62,000 bases of DNA, from contig RPFO01000041.1 of assembly GCA_009746045.1 (NCBI GenBank), forward strand, positions 1,412,783 through 1,474,782, read 5' to 3'. This stretch comes from Mesostigma viride (Eukaryota; Streptophyta; Mesostigmatophyceae; Mesostigmatales; Mesostigmataceae). Position 1 is the stretch's first letter. Each line of letters starts with the position of its first letter. Below the pieces are notes generated by a model. The model worked only from the letters and a program-made list of their open reading frames with translations, was not told the origin of the DNA and did not search any database. Positions 47,901-61,000 of the stretch are shown here, one piece after another. Both the position numbers and the translations under genes were made by a program.

Positions 47901-50900
47901 GCCTCTGTATTAAGTCACTCGCCAGCCATACTGCATTGACTAATGTGTTTCGACTTTCGGCACTAGTAATCGTTGTTGTTAATTTACCAAGTAGGAAACA
48001 TCCATGGCAGACGCTGGGCCGTTTAGGCCACCTGGGCCGCCGCAGGTAGGTAGGGGAGGAGAGAGAAGAAATACTGCTAGTGTGTTTTTGGCACCGGGCT
48101 TGGCCGGAAGCCTTTGGCCCTCCCAGCCGGAATGCGATGCAAACCAATCTTTCCAGGTCCGAATGGAGCCTCCATTGTCGTTGGCAAAACCAAGGCGACG
48201 GTAGAGATCGCTCCCGAGGAGGCGAAAAGGCTTAGGTCGAAGGAGACGCGGGCTGCTGCTCGGGTAGAGAGTGAGGGGGCGCCCGAACAGCCCGAGGTGA
48301 TAGGGGCAGACGCGAACTACATCAAGGTCAGCATTAAGGTCATGGACGGGGAAGTGGGGGATGTGCCTTCGAATGGATGTGATGCGCCCCTCATTTCCTT
48401 GGTGCTGCTTTCCATTTTCGTAGCGCCACCTGCCAAGAGGGATTGGAAGGGCGCGGATGCCAATAGGAAGTGGAAACCCGAATGGGGTTTGCGTTTCCCA
48501 TGGTTGCGCTATGACGAAGAGAAGGACGAAGCATACTGCGGCCCTTGCCGTGATGCCAAGGTCACCATCGGGCTGGGTAGGGGGACCAAGGTTTTCAAGA
48601 TCGACACTTTCAAGACACACGTTGTGGCTGACTCTCACGTGGCCGCCATTGCGAAGGAGAAGAGCGAGTGCCTGCGGGGTATTCAGGGGAGGAGAGGAGC
48701 ACGCAGAGCCGGCAGAGGCAGACGGTCATGGGCGAGTTTGCCCCCCCCCTGGTCAGCTGAGCAAGTCCGACCGACTTAAGCTCAAGCAGTTCAAGGCGAT
48801 GGCGTACACCCTGGCGAAGGGTAAGCCTATGACTGATTATGAGTCGCTGCCAACGCTCCTTTGCGAATACGAGGAGATGAGGGACGCGCTCCCCTCCCAC
48901 CATTGGACTGACGGCTCAGGTTGGGAGATGGCGGAGGCGTTGGATGCCGTGTTGCTTGCTGACCTTAAGGCAAGGGTCGCCGCGGCTAGGTATGTCGCGG
49001 TCACCGTCGATGAGTCCAAGGCCAATGATAACGTAGAATTCATGTCGGTGGAGGTGGCTTTTGTGGAGGATGGAATAAAGCAGCAGGAGTTTGTCACGCT
49101 AAAAAAGGTGACTGCGGTGGACGCCCTCTCCCTGCACAACGAGCTGTGCATAGTAATGCGAGGCATGCTCGGAATCACGGACGATCAGCTCGTGGTGAAG
49201 CTGGTTGGCTTCGGGTCAGATGGGGCATCGGTGATGATGGGGCAGCGGAAGGGTGTCGGGAAGAAGCTCTTGATGAGCAATGCACCCTTCCTCGTGCCCA
49301 TGCACTGCGCGCCGCACAAGCTCAGCCTGATAGCGAACGAGCTCAAGGGGAACTCCTTGTTTGCGCGGGTGGAGTCAATCCTCAAGTCAGCACACAACTG
49401 GGTGGCGCACTCAGCCATGAAGTCAGAGCAACTGAAGATGTGGCAGGGGATGCTGGGCACGGGTGGCCGGAAGCTGCAGCGCGTGTCCGACACACGCTGG
49501 CTTAGCGTGCAGGGGTGCCTCAACACGTTCCGCATTGAGTATCCTGCGATCGCCATGTGCTTGGCCACCTACCAACACAAGGAAGTGGAGCAAATGGCAG
49601 CAGCACAGGACTTGCTAGCCAACATGCTGGACATTGACACCCAGCTCGGGGTGGTCGTGTTCGCGCGCATGCTGGATGCCATGAATTTCTTGGTCAAGCA
49701 GTGCCAGCAGCAGGACCTGCAGCTCGACACCCTTGCCCATGCGATCGAGGACTGCAAGACAACAATCCGTGATGAGTATGTGGAAGGGCCCAAGGTGTTC
49801 ACTGGGACCCTCTGGAAGGGGTTTATAGACTTGGATGCCGACACGTCACCCTTTCTCACCGACCGCGGCGAGGTTTTCCGCAACTGCCAGGAAATGGAAC
49901 ACCCGGTAACATGTCAAACGGTGCACGAGGCCTCGGGTTCTCGGGCTCGCTACGTTTCAGTGGCAAGTGTCACGGAGGAGGAGTTCAGACTCCGCGTAAT
50001 TGCTGCGCAGGAGCAGGCTACCGCTGCGGCCAAGGTGGTGCTGGACGACTTCGATATCCGATTCCCACCAAACGGTCTGCTCTCCGCGATGTCCATTTTG
50101 CAGCCAGGCTGGTGGACTGAGAAGGAGCGCGACGTGGCCGAGGTGCAGAAACAAGTTCAGGTGCTCAAGCGCAAGTTTGCTGTGGGGGTCACCATGGTGA
50201 ATGGGAAGGTGGGCCCACTGATTTCCCCGTCCCTCCTGGATGACCAGCTCGACTCCTTTATGCTCATGATGAAGAGCAACAGCCAGGAGTACACGTCCGC
50301 AAGGGCGTTGTGGAAGGTTTTGTTGACCAACCCGCTCATGCACGAGTTTGTGGGGGCGTATCTGCAGCTGGCAGAGTTGATGCTGCTCCTCCCTCTTACC
50401 AGCGTGGAGAATGAGCGGAGGTTCAGCCACATGAATTTCATTAAGAGCGATATTCGCAACCGCCTTCTCGAGCGCCATCTGAACGTGGCGGTCCGCATCT
50501 TTGCATCCAGCTCTTCATACGCAGACATGCCGATCCAGGCGGCATATGCAGTGTGGTCTGCGGAGAAGGGCCGCCGCGAAGCCGGCAGTGTTCTTACTTA
50601 AATACATAATTGCTTGTATTATTCCTTGCTGCTAGGTACTAAGTTTTCTTATTTTCTGTGCTTTCCGCGGAATCTCAAATTTTGGGCAGCTAGTGTTTTC
50701 ACGTTTGTTGCCTTCTGACGACCACGTAATTGCTTACATTGTCCCCGCCATTGGCATGTATTATAGGCTCATATGCCCCTTCTCAGGGCTATGTGCTACA
50801 CATACTCCCAACGGAGTTGTGTTCCTAATTAATTGGCATGTAGTCAAGTGTGCAAGCTAGTCATGGCTTCGCTTTTAGAGGGGCGTAATTATTAATGAAC

Positions 50901-53900
50901 TTTAATTAAAATGATGAGGCCACCAATGAGCAATCGCCAATGAGCCATAATCCTCATTCAGTTATTCGTTGACGGAATCACGGAAACTAGGAAGCCAAAC
51001 ATTACTAATTAAGTCGGTCGTGAGTAACAGTGCGCCAAGACAACAAATTAAGTAAATGGTATACCGTTTCATACACCCGTTTGCTCACCATAGTCACCAG
51101 CATCTTTGTTAAAACAATAAGTAGATGCATACAGACAGGTAGCGGTTACAGAACCGCTATTAAGAACTCCTTAGGCATGGCTCGCGATTACCCGCGCAGA
51201 CCAGGCCACCAAAGAGGGTGGGTGGGTGGGACAAGAAAAAAGACCACAACAATGTCACTACGCCGCCAAAGTAGTCAAACTGCCCTAGCACGGGGCTGAC
51301 ATCAGCAACCGAGCTTAACTTAACACGCCAACCTGAGAATGTAGCGACACCTACCGTACCACAAAAACAACAACCAATCAAATACCCTTTCCGAAAGGTT
51401 CTAATTATCATTCAACAAACCGGTTCAACAAACCCGGCCCTGTCAAACTTTAAGCATAAGATTGTTTCGAGATTGTAGCACAATAGGGCCACTGCCCCTA
51501 CTAACAATTCCAGGTCGCCAGCCATTAGCCAAATCCGGTTACATCTGCCAAACCCGCCCGGTTCAGCCGACCATCCAGGCGGCTCCCGTGAGCGGCCTTA
51601 TTCCCCGCCTCACTTCGAGAAACTCTTTTCAAAGAAATCCGATTCATACACCCGTTTGCTCACCATAGTCACCAGCATCTTTGTTAAAACAATAAGTAGA
51701 TGCATACAGACAGGTAGCGGTTACAGAACCGCTATTAAGAACTCCTTAGGCATGGCTCGCGATTACCCAACCTCCCCTTCCTGGCCCTCCGGTCCGCTAA
51801 AGAAGCACCATTTCCTTTCCCGTCAAAAGCTGTCCTGTCGCGATGGGCGCTCTCCGTTGCCAGAAAACAGATTTAATTCCCAGCGACTGTGAATGCACAA
51901 AAATTCATGCACTGTCGATCGACACAGCTCGCATTTTTGACCCCACTCGGGGGCCCCCGCTGACCTCGTTGCCGACCTCTTCTCTGGTCCGCTAAGGGGT
52001 GCTGTCGCGGAACACAAAGTCAAAGCAAAAGCTGCTGACTGGCGCCGCTGATTCCAGCCGACGCCCAGTTTACAACTTTTTTGAAGAGCAACCAACCTAG
52101 TGCCGAGCACATAAACACTCCTTCCGTACAAAAAAGTGGAAATACCACTGATTACGAAATCAAGTTGGTTTTCAGCCCTTGCCTCCTGCGCCGAGGCTCC
52201 GTGTCCCACAACGGTGACTTAAATTTTTTACCCCCCCGAGCCGCGGCGGCCCTCAAGCCAAGCCCAACCCGGAATGCAAGCATTTCCAGGTACGAGACAA
52301 CTCAAAGGCAGGCCAGCCTGCCGACAGCCCAACCCGAGGCGCAAGCATCCCCAGGTACGGAACCATCAAGCAAGCTAGCCCTTGCCCAACCCGGCCAGCT
52401 GGCCGTTTCTTTCAAACAAACCAGCCATTAAATAATGCATCAGCCCCCGCTTCGCATTTAAACCCCGATCACCCGGACATTAATTCCGGGCCAGTGGCAG
52501 CCATGAATCCCAACCGCCTTAAGCAGCCAGGGATCACGGATGCCGGAAATTTGGTTAACAAATTTTAGCCCCGCACCCATGCTGAGCGCAAGGCTGGTGA
52601 GGCACTTCTTGTACCGCCATAGCCTCAGCCGTCGGCGCTCAGCCAACGTTTACAAGAAAAAAGACCACAACAATGTCACTACGCCGCCAAAGTAGTCAAA
52701 CTGCCCTAGCACGGGGCTGACATCAGCAACCGAGCTTAACTTAACACGCCAACCTGAGAATGTAGCGACACCTACCGTACCACAAAAACAACAACCAATC
52801 AAATACCCTTTCCGAAAGGTTCTAATTATCATTCAACAAACCGGTTCAACAAACCCGGCCCTGTCAAACTTTAAGCATAAGATTGTTTCGAGATTGTAGC
52901 ACAATAGGGCCACTGCCCCTACTAACAATTCCAGGTCGCCAGCCATTAGCCAAATCCGGTTACATCTGCCAAACCCGCCCGGTTCAGCCGACCATCCAGG
53001 CGGCTCCCGTGAGCGGCCTTATTCCCCGCCTCACTTCGAGAAACTCTTTTCAAAGAAATCCGAATATTATCTAATATTGTAGTTGTGTAGACACATAATT
53101 TTTTTTAAAGTTCAAAGCACACGGTGCTTTTTTTTGAATTTATTCTCGCGTGACGTAGTGATTTCATTAATTTAGTACGGCCGCTTACTGAAGTTATAGC
53201 TTACGAGCTAACTAACTTTCAGTTGACTTTTGAGTTGTAGACTGAAACTAAAATGCATCCTTAGTCCCATTATTAAATTAACGCGTTAGTAAACACTAAA
53301 CACCTTCATAGGTTTTTATACTTTTCATTAAAGTAGGAAGACACAATTGAATTATGATGAGATTCATGAGAATGGGGCTGCCCGCCAGCAGGCCGGGCAG
53401 CCGGCGGCCAGGCGCCCGGCGCCGATGCCTGAGACGGAGACGCTCGCCCGCCTTGTGTACAGCCAGTACGGCGCCGCGCCGCGCTGACCCCGCTGCCAAC
53501 AGGGTCATTTGCTGCACCAAAAAGCCAGCCCGCCACACGTGGCCGTGCCAAGCCCAATTTTAATTGGCTTAAAGCCACACATTGGCCGAGTAAACTGAAG
53601 TTTTCATAGTTCGAAACGCCACAAGTGGCCTAGCGCCGCGAGTAACGAAAACCTTAATCGAACCACTGACTATGTCATCAGGACACATATAGGCTGTATC
53701 AAGAGAGTAGTGCGTAATATGCCATCAGGATACATATAGGCTGTATCAAGAGAGTAGTGCGTAATATGTCATCAGGATACATATAGGCTGTATCAAGAGA
53801 GTAGTGCGTAATATGTCATCAGGATACATTTAGGCTGTATCAAGAGAGTAGTGCGTAATATGTCATCAGGATACATATAGGCTGTATCAAGAGAGTAGTG

Positions 53901-56900
53901 CGTAATATGTCATCAGGATACATATAGGCTGTATCAAGAGAGTAGTGCGTAATATGCCATCAGGATACATATAGGCTGTATCAAGAGAGTAGTGCGTACT
54001 ATGTCATCAGGACACATATAGGCTGTATCAAGAGAGTAGTGCGTACTATGTCATCAGGATACATATAGGCTGTATCAAGAGAGTAGTGCGTACTATGTCA
54101 TCAGGATACATATAGGCTGTATCAAGAGAGTAGTGCGTAATATGTCATCAGGATACATATAGGCTGTATCAAGAGAGTAGTGCGTAATATGCCATCAGGA
54201 TACATATAGGCTGTATCAAGAGAGTAGTGCGTACTATGTCATCAGGACACATATAGGCTGTATCAAGAGAGTAGTGCGTAATATGTCATCAGGATACATA
54301 TAGGCTGTATCAAGAGAGTAGTGCGTACTATGTCATCAGGACACATATAGGCTGTATCAAGAGAGTAGTGCGTACTATGTCATCAGGACACATATAGGCT
54401 GTATCAAGAGAGTAGTGCGTACTATGTCATCAGGACACATATAGGCTGTATCAAGAGAGTAGTGCGTACTATGTCATCAGGACACATATAGGCTGTATCA
54501 AGAGAGTAGTGCGTACTATGTCATCAGGACACATATAGGCTGTATCAAGAGAGTAGTGCGTAATATGTCATCAGGACACATATAGGCTGTATCAAGAGAG
54601 TAGTGCGTACTATGTCATCAGGATACATATAGGCTGTATCAAGAGAGTAGTGCGTAATATGTCATCAGGATACATATAGGCTGTATCAAGAGAGTAGTGC
54701 GTAATATGTCATCAGGATACATATAGGCTGTATCAAGAGAGTAGTGCGTACTATGTCATCAGGATACATATAGGCTGTATCAAGAGAGTAGTGCGTACTA
54801 TGTCATCAGGACACATATAGGCTGTATCAAGAGAGTAGTGCGTACTATGTCATCAGGATACATATAGGCTGTATCAAGAGAGTAGTGCGTACTATGCCAT
54901 CAGGACACATATAGGCTGTATCAAGAGAGTAGTGCGTACTATGCCATCAGGACACATATAGGCTGTATCAAGAGAGTAGTGCGTACTATGTCATCAGGAT
55001 ACATATAGGCTGTATCAAGAGAGTAGTGCGTACTATGTCATCAGGATACATATAGGCTGTATCAAGAGAGTAGTGCGTAATATGTCATCAGGATACATAT
55101 AGGCTGTATCAAGAGAGTAGTGCGTAATATGTCATCAGGATATATATAGGCTGTATCAAGAGAGTAGTGCGTACTATGTCATCAGGACACATGTAGGCTG
55201 TATCAAGAGAGTAGTGCGTACTATGTCATCAGGACACATATAGGCTGTATCAAGAGAGTAGTGCGTAATACGTCATCAGGATACATATAGGCTGTATCAA
55301 GAGAGTAGTGCGTAATATGCCATCAGGACACATATAGGCTGCGACCAATACGCACAAGGTTTCATCATGGACAAATGTGCACAAGGCGCTGCATGCCCTC
55401 AGTGGCCCCGAACCTCACGCAAGCCTTGCCTTTGGTGGGCATGCACACGACCGCACAAGTTTTCCCGCTTCCGTGCATCATCACATATAGGACTACAAAG
55501 ATTGCCGCTCTCACTACCATAATCCATCAATTCAATGATAAGCACTTCATGGCAGCGTGCGCACCTTGTCAGGCCGCGTCTTGTTGAAGGCCTCCCACTC
55601 GGCCTCCCGCTTCTTGCGCTGCATCCGCCGCAGGTCCTGCTTGGTCAGTGGCTTCTCACTGCCCGTGTCCGCGTCGTCCCCATTCCCCGACCGCTGCCCG
55701 TGAGCACCGATCCCGCCGCCTGGCCCGTCCTGTGCCACCCAGCCCAGCACGGGTGCAAGCGGCCAAATGAGCCAACCACAAAAGCACGTATTCGTCTGCA
55801 GTGCTATCTTGTATGGCCTGTTCGCCGCTGTCGGTTGCCCTTGGCATCCCCTAACTTTCCTTTTACACACACACAGTTTCCCAGGCTATGGAAAGCTCAG
55901 GGTAGCTCAGGTAAAGCTGGGCTTCCCTTTTACACCCAATCCAGCGCAGCAGGGAACCGGCTTAAATAGCAATCATCTACATTCATGCTGGGTGGAAAGG
56001 CAAAATGCTTTTCAATAAAGTCCACCACTTTCACTTAGTCTGGTCCTATACGAACACCCACTGGCCCCCCCATAGAGCCACAGCCCCCCCCTCCCCTTCT
56101 CCCCCCCCCCCGAGGAAGGACGTAAAGGCAAATCAGCAAACTATTAATCAAGGTAAATCTCAACAAATAGAAGCACACTTGCTAGCGACAGGATGACAGG
56201 CCTCCTACTAAGCTCACCGTCAAAAAGCCAGCACTTAGAGTACGTGCACCGCGTGACTCCCTTGCCACCCCATAAACGACACAAAAACACGCAATGATGT
56301 GTGTGCGCGTGCGCGCCCACAACCGTACCTCCCCGTCACCATCGCCGTCACCCCCGCCCCCCGCCCCCCCCTGCCCGTCCTTGATGCGGCGCGCGGCCTC
56401 CTCCTCCTGCAGCGCAGCGTAGACGGCGGCGATGTCGCGCTGCATCTCTGGGGACAGCCGCGCGGTCCGGAAGGTGGTCACCTTCTTGGGCGCGCGGAAC
56501 GCACGCATCACGCACCGCTCCACCTGGGGGGGGAGGGGGGAGGGGGGGGGGGGGGAGGGCACAAAGGAGCAGCACAAGGGGCAGGATGGTGGGGGCAGGG
56601 GCCAGCACACAGATTGTGAGCGTACGGGGGCAAAAAGGGGTGACCAGAGTAAGAGACCTAGGACTAAAGGCAGTGGTGAAGAGTAGCCAGTGCAAACCGA
56701 AGTGTGGAGCCGAAGGGGTAGAGGGCAAAACAACGAACATATAGGAGAGGGCGATGCAAGGAAAGGGAGCAAGAGGGCATTCAGGCGGTCGTTGCTTGTG
56801 CAACCCCTGCTTGGTTTGTGGGCACGTGGAGACATGTCACTTTGTGGGCACGTGGAGACATGTCACTTTGTGGGCACGTAGAGACATGTCACTTTGTGGG

Positions 56901-57962
56901 CACGTGGAGACATGTTACTTTGTGGGCACGTGGAGACATGTCACTTTGTGGGCACGTGGAGACATGTTACTTTGTGGGCACGTGGAGACATGTCACTTTG
57001 TGGGCACGTGGAGACATGTCACTTTGTGGGCACGTGGAGACATGTCACTTTGTGGGCACGTGGAGACATGTTACTTTGTGGGCACGTGGAGACATGTCAC
57101 TTTGTGGGCACGTGGAGACATGTTACTTTGTGGGCACGTAGAGACATGTCACTTTGTGGGCACGTGGAGACATGTCACTTTGTGGGCACGTGGAGACATG
57201 TCACTTTGTGGGCACGTGGAGACATGTTACTTTGTGGGCACGTGGAGACATGTCACTTTGTGGGCACGTGGAGACATGTCACTTTGTGGGCACGTGGGCA
57301 CATGTCACTTTGTGGGCACGTGGAGACATGTCACTTTGTGGGCACGTGGAGACATGTACATTCCAAAGATGTCCCAGTGGGCCATGGGAAAGCGTCATGA
57401 AGTGCGGGGTACATGCAAGTGGTACCCTTCCCGAGAAAACATTCCTATACAGCATCGTGTCCTTGGGTGTCCTACAAGTAGATACCCCATGAAGACCTCG
57501 GCCAACTGGCCAGCTGTACGCCTGCAGGTACGGTCGCTCAGGACTGATTCGTCGAGGGACCAGGGGTGCCTAGCCATTCCACTACCCCCAGGGTGCTTTA
57601 TGGCAAATGCTGCTATATGGCCACCGTGCGACAGTAATGAGTCCTGCGCGTGTGCGTGCATCCATCTCGTTGCCATCTGTTGCCCCGCTGATTTACGTTA
57701 GTTGTCATTAATTATAAGTACGGGTGAGCCTACGTGCGTCCCTGCGTGCACCATGCACGGTGTGCGCCCACCTCCACGTTGTCGAGAAACCATCGACGCA
57801 TCTTGGCGAGGGCCAGCGCCTTCTTCTCGCTCTCCCAGGCTAGCTCCTTGCGCGCGATCTCGCATTTCTCCGCCGTCTCACGCTCGATCATGCTGGCACA
57901 CGCAACGCAGGGTAGGGAGAGGGAGAGGGAGAGAGAGAGAGAGAAAAAGGGCGTGGGGGGGC

Positions 57963-58027
<65 letters not shown>

Positions 58028-61000
58028 ACGCACAACAAAGGAGTAAAGGATGCGACAAGAGAGTTAGTGATGCCACACAGCAGTGATGCCACCCAAGGGC
58101 ACAAAGCGACGCCACCGAAACAGGTTTTAGAGTTGCCATGGAGACAGGGGCGAAACATAGTCCAGGGCACCACGCCTTAATGCATGCCTCGATGCCCCCT
58201 GCGTCGGTTTTCCCCCTCACCCTCTACTGCTCTAACCCCTCACCTGCGCAGGTCCGGGTCAATCTCAAACTCAGAGCGCGGCAACCGCTCCGCCTCAGGC
58301 AGCGCCTCGTTCTCCTGCGCACAAGCAAGGGGGGGGGTGTTGGGGGGGGGGAGAGGGGGTGCTTGCCAAAGTGTGTGAGTACAGCCAAACATGTGGGGAA
58401 AAGGGAAAGGGGTGGACGAGGGAGGAAAGGGGAGAAGGGGCCCCAAAGGGTACACAGATAGCGGGTCGCACAAAGGGGTGGTCGCAACAGACAATAGCGG
58501 ATGGTGCACAAGGAGAGAAGAGCCATGGATGGTGTGTGGGGGGGGGGCATGAGATGGCTGCGCAATAGCAACCCCACCCGAGTGGATGCATGGGACTACC
58601 TCACGCAACAAGCTCACGGCTAACACGAATGACCTGGGAGAGCGCTTGTGCAATAACTGCCAATCGTGACCGTCCCAGATCTGGCTACGACTGCGCTATC
58701 AAACACATCCGTCTTGCTCATAACCGTGCGAACATGATATCTTGCCGATGGCACATCACAGGTCCCACTTGCCCCCAAAGGAGGTTGGATTAGGGAAATG
58801 TTGAATCTAAATAAACACAAACGATTGAACTACGACAGGCGTACCTTGAGCAGCGCCTCAAAGTCGGAGCGGATGAACTGCAGCAGCTCGCGCGTGCTGG
58901 CCTTCTTGCGCTCGGCAGCGTCCATCGCGTTGTCCGCCTCCACCTTCTGCTTGCTCTCCTCCAGCGAGTACGCGCCCGGATCCGTGATGTCCTCCACCTC
59001 CAGCCGCGCCTCGAGCAGCACTGCGGGCCAGCAAGGACATGCGCCACGACACGGGTGAATAAGGCAGCACACGGGCGCATGCGGCGACAAGGTAGGTCAT
59101 GCGCCGCCGCCGGGCAATGCGGTCGGGGGACGGATTCGTAGCATGAGCAGGTGCCATGTCGGACAGGTACCGTCGCGTAGCAACAACGTGCAGCAGCCAA
59201 GTACAGACTTTAGGCTGCTCCCATGACAACGGTAGGGACAGCAACAGGGGGCAGAAAATGACGGCACTTGGGCAAGGGGGACTAAACAGAGGAAATGAGG
59301 CGCCAGGCACCCAGGGCGGTCGGGCACCCACGCGGTGTGGCTGGGTGGGGCCAGGAGCAGGCTGGGGGGTCACGGCCATCCTGCGCGGCGCTCTGGCACC
59401 AAGCACGCACGCCGCCATCCCACAGCGCTCAGCTCATGCAGCCACGGAGCCAAACTCGATCCTTGACTTCCTAACGTCAGTTTTAAATCCGCATTTACCT
59501 CCTGATTGCGTGGGCATGGCCTCATGTGGGCTGTGATGGCGAGGCGTGGCGGGTCGCTTACCTGACGGCACCGCGATGGCCTCCCCATCCTGCGGGGACG
59601 TGCTGTGGATGCCGCACTTGAACGCAAAGAAGCTGCCGTCCGCACCCACACTCAGCTGTGTGGGGTGGCAGCGACAGCACGAGCCAGAGGAAAGGGATAG
59701 ATGTCAGGTGACAGGTTGCACATCGGGAAGTTGCTCCGTAGCCTGTTGGGCTTGCGCCTCCACTGAACTGCCTCCACTCGGACAGCCTACACATGTCCAG
59801 TGCCTCCGTCCAGGGCCTTTGTTTCAAAAGGCCAGTGTCCTCAAGGTTTGCAGGGTACCGTGGCCACCACCTTGTGCGTGAGAAGGAGCCTTGCTCACTG
59901 TGCGTGCCTATGACAATGTACCGAATGTGGGACAGTGGGCATGCTTGCTATGTTTGCTGTGCATGCGATGCTTGCTGTGCACGCTGCGCATGTGATGACT
60001 GAGCCACTCTCACAGGACATGCACCACACGAGCGACGGAGGCATCTGCTGTGCGGCGCGATGACCACCGACACACAGACAGTGCAGCCATGTTTACACAG
60101 TGAGCAGGCGCCCAGGAAGACGGTGTGGAAATTCAAGGCATGCCTCAGCCAGCACTTCCACCCGAAAAGGGCAGTATTGAAAGAATGGTGCATCCCAAGC
60201 ACACAAATAGCAGAGAACGAGGCATGTCTCCCTTTAGCCTGCCTGCCCATCCGTTGTCAGTGCTGCTGCCGGTGTCCATGCCTGCACTCCGGCAGCCAGA
60301 CCATGCAACCTTCAACGCCCCTGGGCATCCATCCCTGACAGGGACCTATACGAAGAGGATGCCTAACAAGTTGAACGAAGAAGGGATGCATAAGTGCGTG
60401 CGCACCAGGAAGGAGTCATCAAAGCTGACGGCCAACCCCCGGGTGGCACCGTGCACCGAGTCGTGCACGTGGCCGAACCAGAACTTGGCGCTGGCGTCGT
60501 GCTGGCCGTCCCAGGGCGCCGCGCGCACGGTGCCGTCGTCTGCCCCCGTAAGGAGCAGGTCGCGCGAGTAGGACTCGCACAGCACCCCCACGGGGGACCC
60601 TGGGTGCGCCTCCCAGAAGCGCGCCACCTGGTTCTCCATCCAGTTGCACTCGAACACGTACCCCGCGCCCAGGCCCTGCGGCCGGCACACATGACAGAGA
60701 CCATGTGGCCAGGTGGCAGCCGTCAGCAAGGAATACGTGCAGAGGGGGAGAGACGAACATGACTCAGTCATCTTACCGAGAAGGGTGATGCGCATGGTGC
60801 GCATACAGCACGGTTGCCTGGGCTGGGTACCGACAGCAGACATGGCTTGGAGCTGATGACACAAGGCAGCGCAGCATCAGAATTACTATTGCGGCTGGCA
60901 CACGCACGTGGCCGGACAGCGTGCTGGAGCGAGCGAGGCAAGCTGACCGCGCGCCATAGTAAGCGCATGCAGGCTGCGGGGGGGACCTGCCCTATTCTGT

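Larger units (their letters stand above)
51068..53063 (+). mobile_element. RT-less element with split direct repeats (YR retrotransposon derivative) nested in the hAT
   Basis: Repeat A (126 bp) is at 51068-51193 and 51643-51768. Repeat B (412 bp) is at 51231-51642 and 52652-53063. B1 ends exactly where A2 begins. The order A1 - 37 bp - B1A2 - 883 bp - B2 is the split direct repeat layout of Ngaro/PAT/TOC-type elements, with nearly all coding sequence lost between A1 and B1. The copies look identical by eye, so it is young. The segment between A2 and B2 has no convincing gene. No target duplication is seen, as expected for YR integration. Confidence 0.7.
47346..53668 (+). mobile_element. hAT DNA transposon, 6.3 kb, inserted in the 47-bp satellite
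   Basis: The ends are CAGTGTTTCGATT (47346-47358) and AATCGAACCACTG (53656-53668), which are inverted repeats with one mismatch. ACTATGTC lies directly outside both ends (47338-47345 and 53669-53676), an exact 8-bp target duplication as hAT elements make. Subterminal TGTGGC/GCCACA motifs are clustered at both ends, likely transposase sites. It encodes one transposase on the + strand, antisense to CFAP44. The 3' half carries a nested split-repeat element (51068-53063) and a 71-bp retroposon (50761-50831). Confidence 0.92.

Noticed and set aside
48457-48756. Start of the hAT transposase at 48457
   Set aside because: The zinc-finger region lies in another frame upstream, with a plausible ATG at 48004 and a phase-consistent first intron. 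The frame from 48457 to about 48670 is a shadow.
51231-53063. LTR retrotransposon with 412-bp LTRs
   Set aside because: The 412-bp repeats lack TG...CA ends, there is no target duplication, and the second repeat pair (A) with exact B1A2 abutment fits split direct repeats better.
56754-57701. Open frames with repeated CGHVETCHFVGTWRH
   Set aside because: A 26-bp satellite in a CFAP44 intron.
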